NCBI GenBank assembly: GCA_020438245.1
Contig: JAGQUY010000028.1
Span: forward strand, 1-14,475
DNA: 14,475 bases
Reading direction: 5' to 3'
DNA from: Bacteroidota bacterium
GTDB lineage: Bacteria; CLD3; SB21
Positions 1 through 6,778 of this stretch are shown here, piece after piece. Position 1 is the first letter of the stretch; every line of letters starts with the position of its first letter. The notes beneath the pieces are model-generated. The model saw only the letters and a program-made list of their open reading frames with translations. It did not search any database and was not told the DNA's origin. The translations under genes were made by a program, and so were the position numbers.

Positions 1-52
1 CGCATGAATTGGTGGTTCCAAGGTCAATTCCAATTACTTTACCTTTGGGCAT
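1..52 (-). CDS. dnaK: DnaK (Hsp70) chaperone, N-terminal fragment
   Basis: Only the first 17 codons are in the window; the gene continues past the left edge. The translation MPKGKVIGIDLGTTNSC is the hallmark start of DnaK: the IDLGTTNS stretch is phosphate-binding loop 1 of the Hsp70 ATPase domain. A strong ribosome-binding site, AGGAGGG at 62-56, sits 3-4 bases before the ATG at 52-50. DnaK is the cytoplasmic ATP-driven chaperone working with DnaJ and GrpE. The promoter must lie in the 126-base gap shared with the divergent gene at 179. I see no CIRCE element there and no convincing sigma-32 site, so heat-shock control cannot be read from this piece. Identification is firm despite its length because the motif is so conserved. 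Confidence 0.93.
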   Translation of the reverse strand, partial: MPKGKVIGIDLGTTNSC

Positions 53-75
53 AAACCCTCCTGTTTCTTTTATAT

Positions 76-103
76 TTGACTTACTCTCTTATTTTCATAA
101 TTT
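76..103 (+). promoter_or_regulatory. Possible promoter for the exported HKD protein
   Basis: TTGACT (76-81) and TAATTT (98-103) are separated by 16 bases and resemble sigma-70 -35 and -10 boxes. Transcription would begin near 110 and leave a leader of about 70 bases before the ATG at 179. A competing candidate is TTGTTA (149-154), 18 bases, TATAAT (173-178), but this would start transcription inside the annotated gene. The region is AT-rich, so both matches could be chance. Confidence 0.35.
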
Positions 104-178
104 TAACCCAGCATACCTATTGCAAATCGCGTACCCAGTTTCAAGTTATTGTTATTTAAATGATTAAGATTCTATAAT

Positions 179-1492
179 ATGACAAATTGTCTGAAATGTA
201 CTGGATTGCGACAAATTTGCGTGTTATTTGTCATGATGGCAGGGCCTCTTAAGGCCCAGATACGGTGGAATCCGACTCCAACAAAAACAATGAATGATCA
301 AGTCTTGATTTTCTTCAATGGCTCCACGGATTCATCCTATGCATTTCCCGGAAACTGGGCTAATGGTCTCGAGAATCTCGAACAACGTGTTATTGATTGC
401 ATTAATCAGTCCAAGCGATCTATAGATATAGCTGCCTTTGAGCTAAATAGCCTGAATATCGTTGTTGCGCTCTGTAAAGCAAAAGAAAGAGGCGTTCGCG
501 TAAGGCTCGTTTTTGATGACGAGCATGCGCCCAACAATAATCCGCCCCTGTGGAAGGTGGCCCGCAGTCTTCTCACCACGAAATACGGCATCCCGATTAT
601 GAGCGATGCCGGGTGGCCGGTTGTCAATAGGAAGGATAAGTTTCTGAAGGGTTACCGCAGTCTAATGCATCATAAATTCATCGTTATCGACAATCTGTCG
701 TCCGACTCTCACGATGCTGTCGTTATCACAGGTTCCTATAATTTCACGATCACCGGTATGGTTAGTATGCAGAACGTCGTAATAATTCGGAATGCAAACC
801 TAGCTCGCAACTACACCGTCGAATTCGAAAAGATGTGGGGTGGTAGCGGGGATTTACCGGACGAAACAAAAGCTAAATTTCACCAATACAAACCCTTTGC
901 GATTTTTGACCCGATAGATTTTGGAAAATCCTCTATTCAGGTCTATTTTGCGCCTTTTGGACGATCCTCGCGCGATCAAGATAATCTGCTGGCTCGCATT
1001 GCAGACATTATCACGAAGGAAACCGAACACGATATTCGAATTTGTTCATTTTCTTTTTCGTCCGGGATTGAAATTGACGATGCTATTCGGGAAAAGTTTG
1101 AATTGCACCATGTTGACGTGAAAGCCGTTTTTGACAAGACCTCGAAGTCAAAGTACAGTCTCTATGCCGCTATGACCGGGAATTCCGGTTCTCTCAACCC
1201 CTGGACCAAGAAGGCCGATGCCTACCTGGCAAACGAAGACAGGCAATTGCATCACAAATATATTCTCATTGATGCGGAGAATCCTGATGCGAGAGATATT
1301 CCGGTTGTCATTACAGGCTCCTTCAATTTCAGCAAGAACGCCAACGAGGTAAACGATGATAATTTTTTGGTAATTCGTGACAGGGAGGCGGTAAATCAGT
1401 TTTTGCAGGAGTTTTATGCGAGGTATGCGAGGGCTCGAAAGGCAAATCAGGTGGAGCCATCGGCTGAGATCGAACCCACCGAAGAGGAATAG
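179..1492 (+). CDS. Exported protein with two HKD motifs (phospholipase D/nuclease superfamily)
   Basis: This 437-residue protein starts with a signal peptide: basic start, hydrophobic stretch ICVLFVMMAG and likely cleavage after PLKA (residue 26). Two PLD-like halves follow. The first has IDIAAFELNS near 82-91, the catalytic set H164-K166-D171 and GSYNFT at 185-190. The second has IRICSFSF near 287-294, H358-K360-D365 and GSFNFS at 380-385. Both HxKx4D motifs are intact, so one active site formed by the two halves is expected. The short form and the TGS(Y/F)NF signature resemble Nuc-type phosphodiesterases and nucleases more than true phospholipases, so DNA or another phosphodiester outside the cytoplasm is a plausible substrate; this is inference. 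The C-terminus is acidic. No good ribosome-binding site precedes the ATG, so the start is uncertain. It is divergent from dnaK and converges on the Ppx gene with a 4-base gap. Confidence 0.87.
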   Translation: MTNCLKCTGLRQICVLFVMMAGPLKAQIRWNPTPTKTMNDQVLIFFNGSTDSSYAFPGNWANGLENLEQRVIDCINQSKRSIDIAAFELNSLNIVVALCKAKERGVRVRLVFDDEHAPNNNPPLWKVARSLLTTKYGIPIMSDAGWPVVNRKDKFLKGYRSLMHHKFIVIDNLSSDSHDAVVITGSYNFTITGMVSMQNVVIIRNANLARNYTVEFEKMWGGSGDLPDETKAKFHQYKPFAIFDPIDFGKSSIQVYFAPFGRSSRDQDNLLARIADIITKETEHDIRICSFSFSSGIEIDDAIREKFELHHVDVKAVFDKTSKSKYSLYAAMTGNSGSLNPWTKKADAYLANEDRQLHHKYILIDAENPDARDIPVVITGSFNFSKNANEVNDDNFLVIRDREAVNQFLQEFYARYARARKANQVEPSAEIEPTEEE

Positions 1493-1496
1493 AAGC

Positions 1497-3041
1497 TTAT
1501 TTTTTCAGGATTACTTTCTTGTGATACACTTCTTCAAAAAGGCTTTTTTTCATATTAACAGCCCATTCCTCAAGGCTTAGGTCTTCAACAGACTTCACGT
1601 TCAATGTAACCTTCCTTCCGTTCGCCGTACATTTGATATCAGATACCTTTTTCGAATGTCCCCGATCAAGGCCGTCAGCCAGCCTCAATATGGCTGCCAA
1701 CTTCTTCACGATGACGCGGTCTTTTTCGCTCAACCTCAGAAAGCCCTCATGCTTGCTTTTGGGATGACTCTTACGGTGGTACCGGGCTATATTGGCAATA
1801 ATTTCTTTCTCCGTGTCTGTAAAACCCGCCAATTCCGCATTGCGTATGAGATAGTAGGAATGTCTGTGGTGCTGGGCGTGTGAAATAAAGAGTCCCACTT
1901 CGTGCAGGAGAGCCGCGTACTCAAGAAATTCCCGTTCTCGAACATCGAGCTGATGAAGACCTTGAGTTTGATCAAAAATCTGCAGAGACAGTTTTGCAAT
2001 TTGGCGCGAGTGTTCCTCGTCAAAATGAAAAGTCTTGGCCAAGTGTAAAACACTTGAGTATCGAATATTCGACAAATCATGATGTTGAGACTTGGTAAAC
2101 CTCCTGTTTTGGAGATAATCGTAGGTGATACCTTCTCGAAGGGCGTATTCAGAAACCACCATTCGCTTGATTCGCAATGTTCGAAAGGATTCTTCCAGAA
2201 CAAGGATACCTGCCGTTATGATATCGACTCTCTTCGGATCAAGTCCGGTAATGCGCAACCGCTGTTCGGCCGTTTCGGCTTTAAGGACGGTGCGGGTAAT
2301 CTTGGACAATTCTTCGGCGGTGAAAGTGAAGTTGTTAATGCTGGCGTCCATAATGTCGCCGCGCATGGCACGAATCATGTTGGCCACGTTCTGGATTGTG
2401 CCGGAACTGCCGACGGAGAACTCGAAATCATGGCGTTTCACTTCTCGTCGTACCGGTGAAAGAAACCCTCGTATATGTTTCCGGCAGGCTTCGATGTTTT
2501 TGGGCTTGATTTTTGGCCCGCTGAAAAATCTCTGGGTCAGCCGAATGCAGCCGATCTTGAGGCTATTGGCAAATTTGGCATGGCCTCGAATTCCAACAAG
2601 AAATTCGACGCTTCCCCCCCCGATATCCATACACAGGACACGATGACTAAAAATCGGAAGTGCTTGAAGAACTCCAAGATAAATAAGGCGCGCCTCTTCG
2701 AATCCGGAAACGACCTCGATGGCCACTCCCGTCTCTTTTTGGACGCGTTTCAGGAATTCGACCTGATTTACGGCTTCCCGAACTGCGCTCGTGGCCACGG
2801 CCCGTATGGGTGCGCGATGAGATTTGGCTATAATAGAAAAAGTCTTCAATCCACGGAGGCCGCGCTGCATGGCATCGGCTGTAATAAGCTTCATATCCTT
2901 GCTGCCGCTTCCCAGCCGTACGTTCTCTTTTGCCCGGTCGAGGACTCTGACGGTTCCGTCTTTGATTTCAACTACTACCAGATGAAAGGAATTGGTTCCG
3001 ATATCAATCGCCGCGAGTCGGGATTGTTTCTTGTAGTTCAT
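1497..3041 (-). CDS. Ppx/GppA-family exopolyphosphatase / pppGpp phosphohydrolase
   Basis: The protein has 514 residues, close to E. coli Ppx (513). The family hydrolyses terminal phosphates of polyphosphate, or the 5' phosphate of pppGpp, in the cytoplasm. Visible motifs of the ASKHA fold are AIDIGTNSFH at 11-20 (phosphate 1 loop), the acidic SGFEEARLI at 112-120 carrying the presumed catalytic Glu, MDIGGGSVE at 138-146 (phosphate 2 loop) and GSSGT at 211-215. The C-terminal third is the HD-like helical domain, with LLHEVGLFISH at 378-388, where HE replaces HD as is usual in this family. Polyphosphatase and pppGpp hydrolase cannot be told apart from sequence. It is the last gene of the apgM-sixA-ppx operon: its ATG lies 6 bases after the sixA stop without a clear ribosome-binding site, suggesting translational coupling. 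A short conserved Ppx/GppA relative without the HD domain is excluded by length. Confidence 0.92.
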   Translation of the reverse strand: MNYKKQSRLAAIDIGTNSFHLVVVEIKDGTVRVLDRAKENVRLGSGSKDMKLITADAMQRGLRGLKTFSIIAKSHRAPIRAVATSAVREAVNQVEFLKRVQKETGVAIEVVSGFEEARLIYLGVLQALPIFSHRVLCMDIGGGSVEFLVGIRGHAKFANSLKIGCIRLTQRFFSGPKIKPKNIEACRKHIRGFLSPVRREVKRHDFEFSVGSSGTIQNVANMIRAMRGDIMDASINNFTFTAEELSKITRTVLKAETAEQRLRITGLDPKRVDIITAGILVLEESFRTLRIKRMVVSEYALREGITYDYLQNRRFTKSQHHDLSNIRYSSVLHLAKTFHFDEEHSRQIAKLSLQIFDQTQGLHQLDVREREFLEYAALLHEVGLFISHAQHHRHSYYLIRNAELAGFTDTEKEIIANIARYHRKSHPKSKHEGFLRLSEKDRVIVKKLAAILRLADGLDRGHSKKVSDIKCTANGRKVTLNVKSVEDLSLEEWAVNMKKSLFEEVYHKKVILKK

Positions 3042-3047
3042 GTGGGT

Positions 3048-3548
3048 TTATGAAAGGCCAATAAATTTAAGCTGACGACTCGTCATGTACCACTTCACTT
3101 CTCCCCGAGGAGTCGGACGTAATCGATCGACGCTGATCTTACAAAGGCTGCCCTTTTTGAGGCTCAGATTAAATCGATTGTTTCCGATAAAAAAACCGCA
3201 CAAGTGTCCCAGATCCGGCTGATGCCCCACCAACAGGACATTGTAGTCATCCTGAAAAGTCTTGAATTCTTCCATCAGATCGGCCGTCGAAAGAGGAATA
3301 CTGAGGGCATCGCAAATGTGCACTCGATTCTTGCAATCAAGAACTTCGGCGACCACTTCAGCTGTTTCTTTCGCCCGCACCAACGGGCTTGTCAGTATGA
3401 CATTAAAATGGATCCCGAGGCGGTTCAATCCCCTGGCTTCATCCCTCACGAGTTTCAAGCCATCCGGTGACAACGGTCTGGCTGCATCGGACCTGATTTT
3501 ACCTCCGATGTCTTCAGCGACACCATGCCGCATAATAAAAACATTCAT
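3048..3548 (-). CDS. sixA: SixA-like phosphohistidine phosphatase
   Basis: A 166-residue member of the histidine phosphatase superfamily. The N-terminal MRHGVAED (6-13) holds the RHG motif, with His8 as the expected phosphate acceptor. SPLVRAKETAE carries the second conserved Arg, and LLVGHQPDLGHL carries the second catalytic His. Small size, RHG at the very N-terminus and the VGHQPDL motif match SixA, which removes phosphate from phosphohistidine in proteins such as HPt domains or the nitrogen PTS. The true substrate here is unknown. It lies between the phosphoglycerate mutase and the Ppx gene, 6 bases from each, in one transcript. A cofactor-dependent phosphoglycerate mutase is less likely because it would be about 230-250 residues long. 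Confidence 0.85.
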   Translation of the reverse strand: MNVFIMRHGVAEDIGGKIRSDAARPLSPDGLKLVRDEARGLNRLGIHFNVILTSPLVRAKETAEVVAEVLDCKNRVHICDALSIPLSTADLMEEFKTFQDDYNVLLVGHQPDLGHLCGFFIGNNRFNLSLKKGSLCKISVDRLRPTPRGEVKWYMTSRQLKFIGLS

Positions 3549-3554
3549 AATCGA

Positions 3555-4772
3555 CTAGGCCCCAAATTTTTTCAGCTTGCCCGCGTTGGCAAGAGCAAGT
3601 TCGATGATGGCATGAGATGGAATGGTACCCAGGTGGCCCTTTGCGCATTCCGTTTCATTAAACGCAGTGGTGTCATCGAAGCTGCACACGGTTGAATGCA
3701 GCAAGAACGGCACCGGGTGCCAAGAGTGGCTTCTCATCGGCGGCGGCGTTGCATGGTCACCTGTTATCATTAGGACATCCGGTTTAAGATCCAGCAGACT
3801 CGGAAGCAAACGATCCACCTGCTCCATGATTTTCATTTTTCCTTCGGGATTTCCGTCCTCCCCATACGAGTCCGTTTTCTTAACATGCAGGAAAAAAAAG
3901 TCGTGTTCCGACCAGTGATCGGCCAATGTCTTAAACTCCTCTTCAACCTCCATTCCCGTCGACAGGATCTTCATCCCGACTACGCTGGCCACACCTCTGT
4001 ATAAGGGAAAGCTGGCTATGCACGCAGGGTTAAGATGGAAGCGCTCACCCATGGATGGGATATGGGGCAGAACAGAAAAGCCCCGCATGAGAACGCTGTT
4101 GGCCCTTGATTCCGACTTTAAGGTCTGATTAGCTTTTGCGATGAATTGATTGGCGATCTTTGCCGTCCTTTTGGAAGCGCTGTCATTGGCCACGGCCGGA
4201 AGAGACTTGACGCCAATTGTCTGTGGGTCCGTGTCATTGATATTTCCGCTCAGTCTCTTGCCGCGAAAAACCACAACAAAACGGTATTGTTCACCTGCTT
4301 TGATGATAACCTTGACGTCATCGATCTTCTTTATTTTGGAGGTGAGTAGTTCGCACAATCTTTCGCACTCTTCTGTTGGAATTCGGCCGGCCCGTCGATC
4401 GCTCAAGAGTCCTTTGGAATCGATGGTGGCGAAGTTGCATCTTGTGGCTACGTCACCCGGCTGCAGCTTCATATCCAGACCTAACGCCTCCAAAACGCCG
4501 CGACCCACTTGAATGTTGGAATCAATCGGATCGTACCCAAACAGAGAAAAGTGTGCAGGTCCGCTTCCCGGAGTTATACCCCAAGATGCCGGAATAATAC
4601 GTCCCAACACCGATTCAGAAGCCAGTTTATTGAGATTGGGAATCTTGGCTAGTTCGAGCTCCGTTTTGGGACGCTCCCTGGTTCGTATTCCGCCAAGCCC
4701 GTCCATAACTAAAAGAACGATTTTCGAATCTGTTTTTTGAGACAAGCGTTGCAGTAATTCCGTGTGAGTCAT
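3555..4772 (-). CDS. apgM: Cofactor-independent phosphoglycerate mutase, archaeal type (ApgM)
   Basis: A 405-residue enzyme of the alkaline phosphatase superfamily, expected to interconvert 3-phosphoglycerate and 2-phosphoglycerate in glycolysis and gluconeogenesis. The size and motifs fit the archaeal-type family rather than the roughly 510-residue GpmI. Visible are the metal-binding LLVMDGLGG (20-28), TPGSGPAHFSLFGYDP (67-82) with Ser70 as probable phosphorylated nucleophile, GRGVLEALG (90-98), HVKKTDSYGEDGN (296-308), and TGDHATPPP with SHSWHPVPF near 337-356, which supply further metal ligands. The ATG has a strong ribosome-binding site, AAAGGAGG, at about 4788-4781, 8 bases away. It is the first gene of the operon with sixA and ppx. 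A related phosphonopyruvate decarboxylase-like annotation is common for this family but is an old misnomer. Confidence 0.92.
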   Translation of the reverse strand: MTHTELLQRLSQKTDSKIVLLVMDGLGGIRTRERPKTELELAKIPNLNKLASESVLGRIIPASWGITPGSGPAHFSLFGYDPIDSNIQVGRGVLEALGLDMKLQPGDVATRCNFATIDSKGLLSDRRAGRIPTEECERLCELLTSKIKKIDDVKVIIKAGEQYRFVVVFRGKRLSGNINDTDPQTIGVKSLPAVANDSASKRTAKIANQFIAKANQTLKSESRANSVLMRGFSVLPHIPSMGERFHLNPACIASFPLYRGVASVVGMKILSTGMEVEEEFKTLADHWSEHDFFFLHVKKTDSYGEDGNPEGKMKIMEQVDRLLPSLLDLKPDVLMITGDHATPPPMRSHSWHPVPFLLHSTVCSFDDTTAFNETECAKGHLGTIPSHAIIELALANAGKLKKFGA

Positions 4773-4807
4773 GGTAAGCGCCTCCTTTCATCCGCCACTG
4801 ATACGAC

Positions 4808-4836
4808 AAATTAGCTTTTTAAGGGAACTAATTCAA
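4808..4836 (-). promoter_or_regulatory. Probable promoter of the apgM-sixA-ppx operon
   Basis: On the minus strand TTGAAT (4836-4831) and TAATTT (4813-4808) are exactly 17 bases apart. Transcription would begin near 4801 and leave a leader of about 29 bases that includes the GGAGG ribosome-binding site of apgM. The -35 box lies 8 bases from the -35 box of the divergent tRNA promoter. Judged only by box match and spacing. Confidence 0.45.
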
Positions 4837-4844
4837 ATTATGTG

Positions 4845-4873
4845 TTGATTTTTCTCACCTGTCAGAATATATT
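4845..4873 (+). promoter_or_regulatory. Promoter of the tRNA-Gln gene
   Basis: TTGATT (4845-4850) and TATATT (4868-4873) are separated by exactly 17 bases. The expected start near 4880 is only about 3 bases before the mature tRNA 5' end at 4883. Such a short leader fits a single-gene tRNA transcript that ends at the hairpin at 4961-4987. Confidence 0.6.
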
Positions 4874-4882
4874 TCGGCCGAT

Positions 4883-4953
4883 TGGAATGTCGTCCAATGG
4901 TAGGACAATGGACTCTGGATCCATTAATCGGGGTTCGAATCCCTGCATTCCAG
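4883..4953 (+). tRNA. tRNA-Gln, anticodon CUG
   Basis: A full cloverleaf can be folded. The acceptor stem TGGAATG (4883-4889) pairs with CATTCCA (4946-4952), with discriminator G at 4953. The D stem is GTCC/GGAC around the loop AATGGTA. The anticodon stem is ATGGA/TCCAT around CTCTGGA, giving anticodon CTG at 4915-4917, which reads CAG. The variable loop is TAAT. The T stem CGGGG pairs with CCCTG through one G-U pair, around TTCGAAT. CCA is not encoded. The U1-A72 pair and the short D loop are the features that GatCAB recognises in bacterial tRNA-Gln, consistent with charging through Glu-tRNA(Gln) amidation. The gene lies about 435 bases before gatA. Confidence 0.96.
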
Positions 4954-4960
4954 CTCGATA

Positions 4961-4987
4961 GGTGTCGTTGGCGCGACACCTTTTTTT
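4961..4987 (+). terminator. Rho-independent terminator after tRNA-Gln
   Basis: GGTGTCG (4961-4967) and CGACACC (4974-4980) form a perfect 7-base-pair stem around a 6-base loop, followed at once by seven T residues (4981-4987). It starts 7 bases after the tRNA 3' end, so it ends the tRNA transcript and separates it from tatA. Confidence 0.93.
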
Positions 4988-5016
4988 ATTTGGTCATTTC
5001 GTAACTGACTAATTTC

Positions 5017-5045
5017 TTGCTTTTCATGCTAAGCAAAGATAGATT
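5017..5045 (+). promoter_or_regulatory. Probable promoter of tatA
   Basis: TTGCTT (5017-5022) and TAGATT (5040-5045) are exactly 17 bases apart, just downstream of the tRNA terminator. Transcription would begin near 5052. This favours the ATG at 5079 over the in-frame GTG at 5049 as the start of tatA. It could also drive gatA and the two genes beyond, since no terminator is visible after tatA. Confidence 0.45.
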
Positions 5046-5078
5046 GCAGTGTTAGATCAAAAACAAAGGATTCATTCC

Positions 5079-5264
5079 ATGAATTTGGGCATGCCGGAAA
5101 TCATCGTTATTTGTATCGCCGTTTTGGTTCTATTTGGTGCCAAGAAAATTCCCGAGTTTGCTTCCGGGCTGGGAAAGGGAATTCGTGAATTTAAGCGCGC
5201 CATGAGCTCGACGGAAGAAGAAATCAAGAAAAGCATCAACGAAGACGTGAAGCCGAAAGAATAA
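5079..5264 (+). CDS. tatA: Sec-independent protein translocase subunit TatA
   Basis: A 61-residue inner-membrane protein. It has the TatA plan: a short N-terminus with MPE, one membrane helix (IIVICIAVLVLF), the FG hinge, the amphipathic helix AKKIPEFASGLGKGIREFKRA and a short charged tail. TatA forms the pore part of the twin-arginine pathway, which exports folded proteins with TatC. The ATG at 5079 is preferred because AAAGGA (5065-5070) lies 8 bases ahead and homologues begin close to the membrane helix; the in-frame GTG at 5049 would add 10 polar residues and sit at or before the likely transcript start. TatA and TatB/TatE are hard to separate, but the short tail favours TatA. No tatC is in the window. 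gatA follows after 53 bases, probably on the same transcript. Confidence 0.9.
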   Translation: MNLGMPEIIVICIAVLVLFGAKKIPEFASGLGKGIREFKRAMSSTEEEIKKSINEDVKPKE

Positions 5265-5317
5265 TTTCGGCTCATCAGGTCCGTGAGTCCCGGTCGATTC
5301 GATCATTCTTCGGAACG

Positions 5318-6778
5318 ATGGGATTTCTTTATTTCCATTTGGAATCTATCGTGAATAAACCTCATTTCGATCTTCAAAAGAGTCTTACCGAAAACAAGAC
5401 GTCGTGTTCCTCCATTGTCGAGGAGTATCTGAGTCAAATAGATTCACAGAGTGATCTGAATGCATTCATTACGGTTTTCCCCGAATCTGACCTGAGAACT
5501 CATGCCCGGCAAATTGACGAACGTCTTGGAAACGGCAACGCGGGTAAATTGGCAGGTATGGTAGTGGGTGTCAAGGATGCAATAGTTGTTCAAGGTCAGA
5601 AGAACACCGCGGGCTCAAAAATACTCGAAAATTACGTTTCCCCATACAACGCGACCGTTATAGAAAGAATCCTGGCCGAAGACGCGATAATCATTGGGAA
5701 AACCAATATGGATGAATTTGCCATGGGTTCGTCCAACGAAAACTCCGCCTACGGCAATGTCTTAAACCCTCTCGACAAGACGCGGGTTCCCGGCGGAAGC
5801 AGCGGCGGAAGTGCCGTGGCCGTAGCTGCCGGATTGTGTACCACCGCACTCGGATCTGAAACGGGCGGATCGGTACGGTTGCCTGCCAGTTTTTGCGGTG
5901 TAGTAGGGTTGAAGCCAACCTACGGCCGCGTGAGCCGATATGGTCTTTCCGCTTTCGCGTCATCATTCGATCAAATCGGACCCATCGGCAACTGCGTCAG
6001 CGATGTTGCCCTGTTGACCGAAGTCATCGCAGGGTTGGACCCGAACGATTCAACAACTTCGGCTGAGTCCGTTCCGCTGTACAGCCAGACTTTGGACACG
6101 AATGTCAAAGGGTTGCGCATAGGCGTTCCAAAAGAATACTTTACGCTCGGGATTCAAAAAGAAGTTGAACAGTCTGTCCAGTCTACCATTGAAAAACTTG
6201 CGAATGCAGGGGCTCTGATTGAAGAAATTTCGCTCCCCCACACCGAATACGGGATCGCCACCTACTATATTCTCGTGACGGCTGAAGCTTCTTCCAATCT
6301 TGCACGATATGACGGAGTCCGGTTCACCCATCGTTCGGTCGGAGCTAAGACGGTGCACGAAATGTTTGTGAAGAGTCGAAGTGAGGCATTTGGAGAAGAA
6401 GTAAAGAGACGCATTATGCTGGGCACGTATGTGCTGAGTGCAGGATACTATGATGCTTATTACAAGAAAGCCCAAAAGGTCCGGACCTTAATCAAAAAGG
6501 ATTTTGTGGATGTGTTTCGACGCGGATTGGATTGTATTGTCGCACCCACTTCGCCAACGGTTGCATTTAATTTCGGGGAAAGAATGCAAGATCCACTGGC
6601 CATGTATTTGTCGGACATCTATACGGTGAACATCAACATTGCCGGAAACCCTGCGCTTTCGGTTCCATGCGGAATCAACGCGGATCGGATGCCGATCGGT
6701 ATTCAAGTCATTGCGAGAGATTTCGATGAGAGCATGTGTTTCCGTGTAGGCCACGCCATAGAATCCATGTCTGAGTGA
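5318..6778 (+). CDS. gatA: Aspartyl/glutamyl-tRNA amidotransferase subunit A
   Basis: A 486-residue amidase-signature enzyme, the normal length for GatA. It is the glutaminase subunit of GatCAB, which converts Glu-tRNA(Gln), and often Asp-tRNA(Asn), to the amide form in the cytoplasm. The Ser-cis-Ser-Lys triad is visible as Lys86 in VVGVKD, Ser161 in PGGSSGGSA and Ser185 in SETGGSVR; the 75- and 24-residue spacings equal those of S. aureus GatA (79, 154, 178). The motif VVGLKPTYGRVSRYGL is typical of GatA rather than of other amidases. The start is uncertain: GTG at 5351 would remove the odd aromatic-rich MGFLYFHLESI, and neither start has a strong ribosome-binding site. gatB and gatC are not in the window. 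The stop TGA overlaps the next start, as TGATG, so it is co-transcribed with the solute-binding lipoprotein. Confidence 0.93.
   Translation: MGFLYFHLESIVNKPHFDLQKSLTENKTSCSSIVEEYLSQIDSQSDLNAFITVFPESDLRTHARQIDERLGNGNAGKLAGMVVGVKDAIVVQGQKNTAGSKILENYVSPYNATVIERILAEDAIIIGKTNMDEFAMGSSNENSAYGNVLNPLDKTRVPGGSSGGSAVAVAAGLCTTALGSETGGSVRLPASFCGVVGLKPTYGRVSRYGLSAFASSFDQIGPIGNCVSDVALLTEVIAGLDPNDSTTSAESVPLYSQTLDTNVKGLRIGVPKEYFTLGIQKEVEQSVQSTIEKLANAGALIEEISLPHTEYGIATYYILVTAEASSNLARYDGVRFTHRSVGAKTVHEMFVKSRSEAFGEEVKRRIMLGTYVLSAGYYDAYYKKAQKVRTLIKKDFVDVFRRGLDCIVAPTSPTVAFNFGERMQDPLAMYLSDIYTVNINIAGNPALSVPCGINADRMPIGIQVIARDFDESMCFRVGHAIESMSE

Noticed and set aside
53..178. Possible CIRCE or sigma-32 heat-shock control of dnaK
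   Set aside because: There is no TTAGCACTC/GAGTGCTAA inverted repeat. A CTTGAAA on the minus strand (145-139) lacks the CCCCAT-type partner at the right distance.
2079..3053. Long open frames on the plus strand across the ppx gene (126, 173 and 192 codons)
   Set aside because: They lie opposite a clearly conserved Ppx/GppA gene, show no recognisable domain, and overlap each other in different frames.
5049..5078. Longer TatA starting at GTG 5049
   Set aside because: It has no ribosome-binding site, lies at the expected transcript start, and adds polar residues absent from TatA; the ATG at 5079 has AAAGGA ahead.
6050..6475. 141-codon open frame on the minus strand inside gatA
   Set aside because: It is antisense to conserved GatA sequence, with low-complexity composition and no family resemblance.
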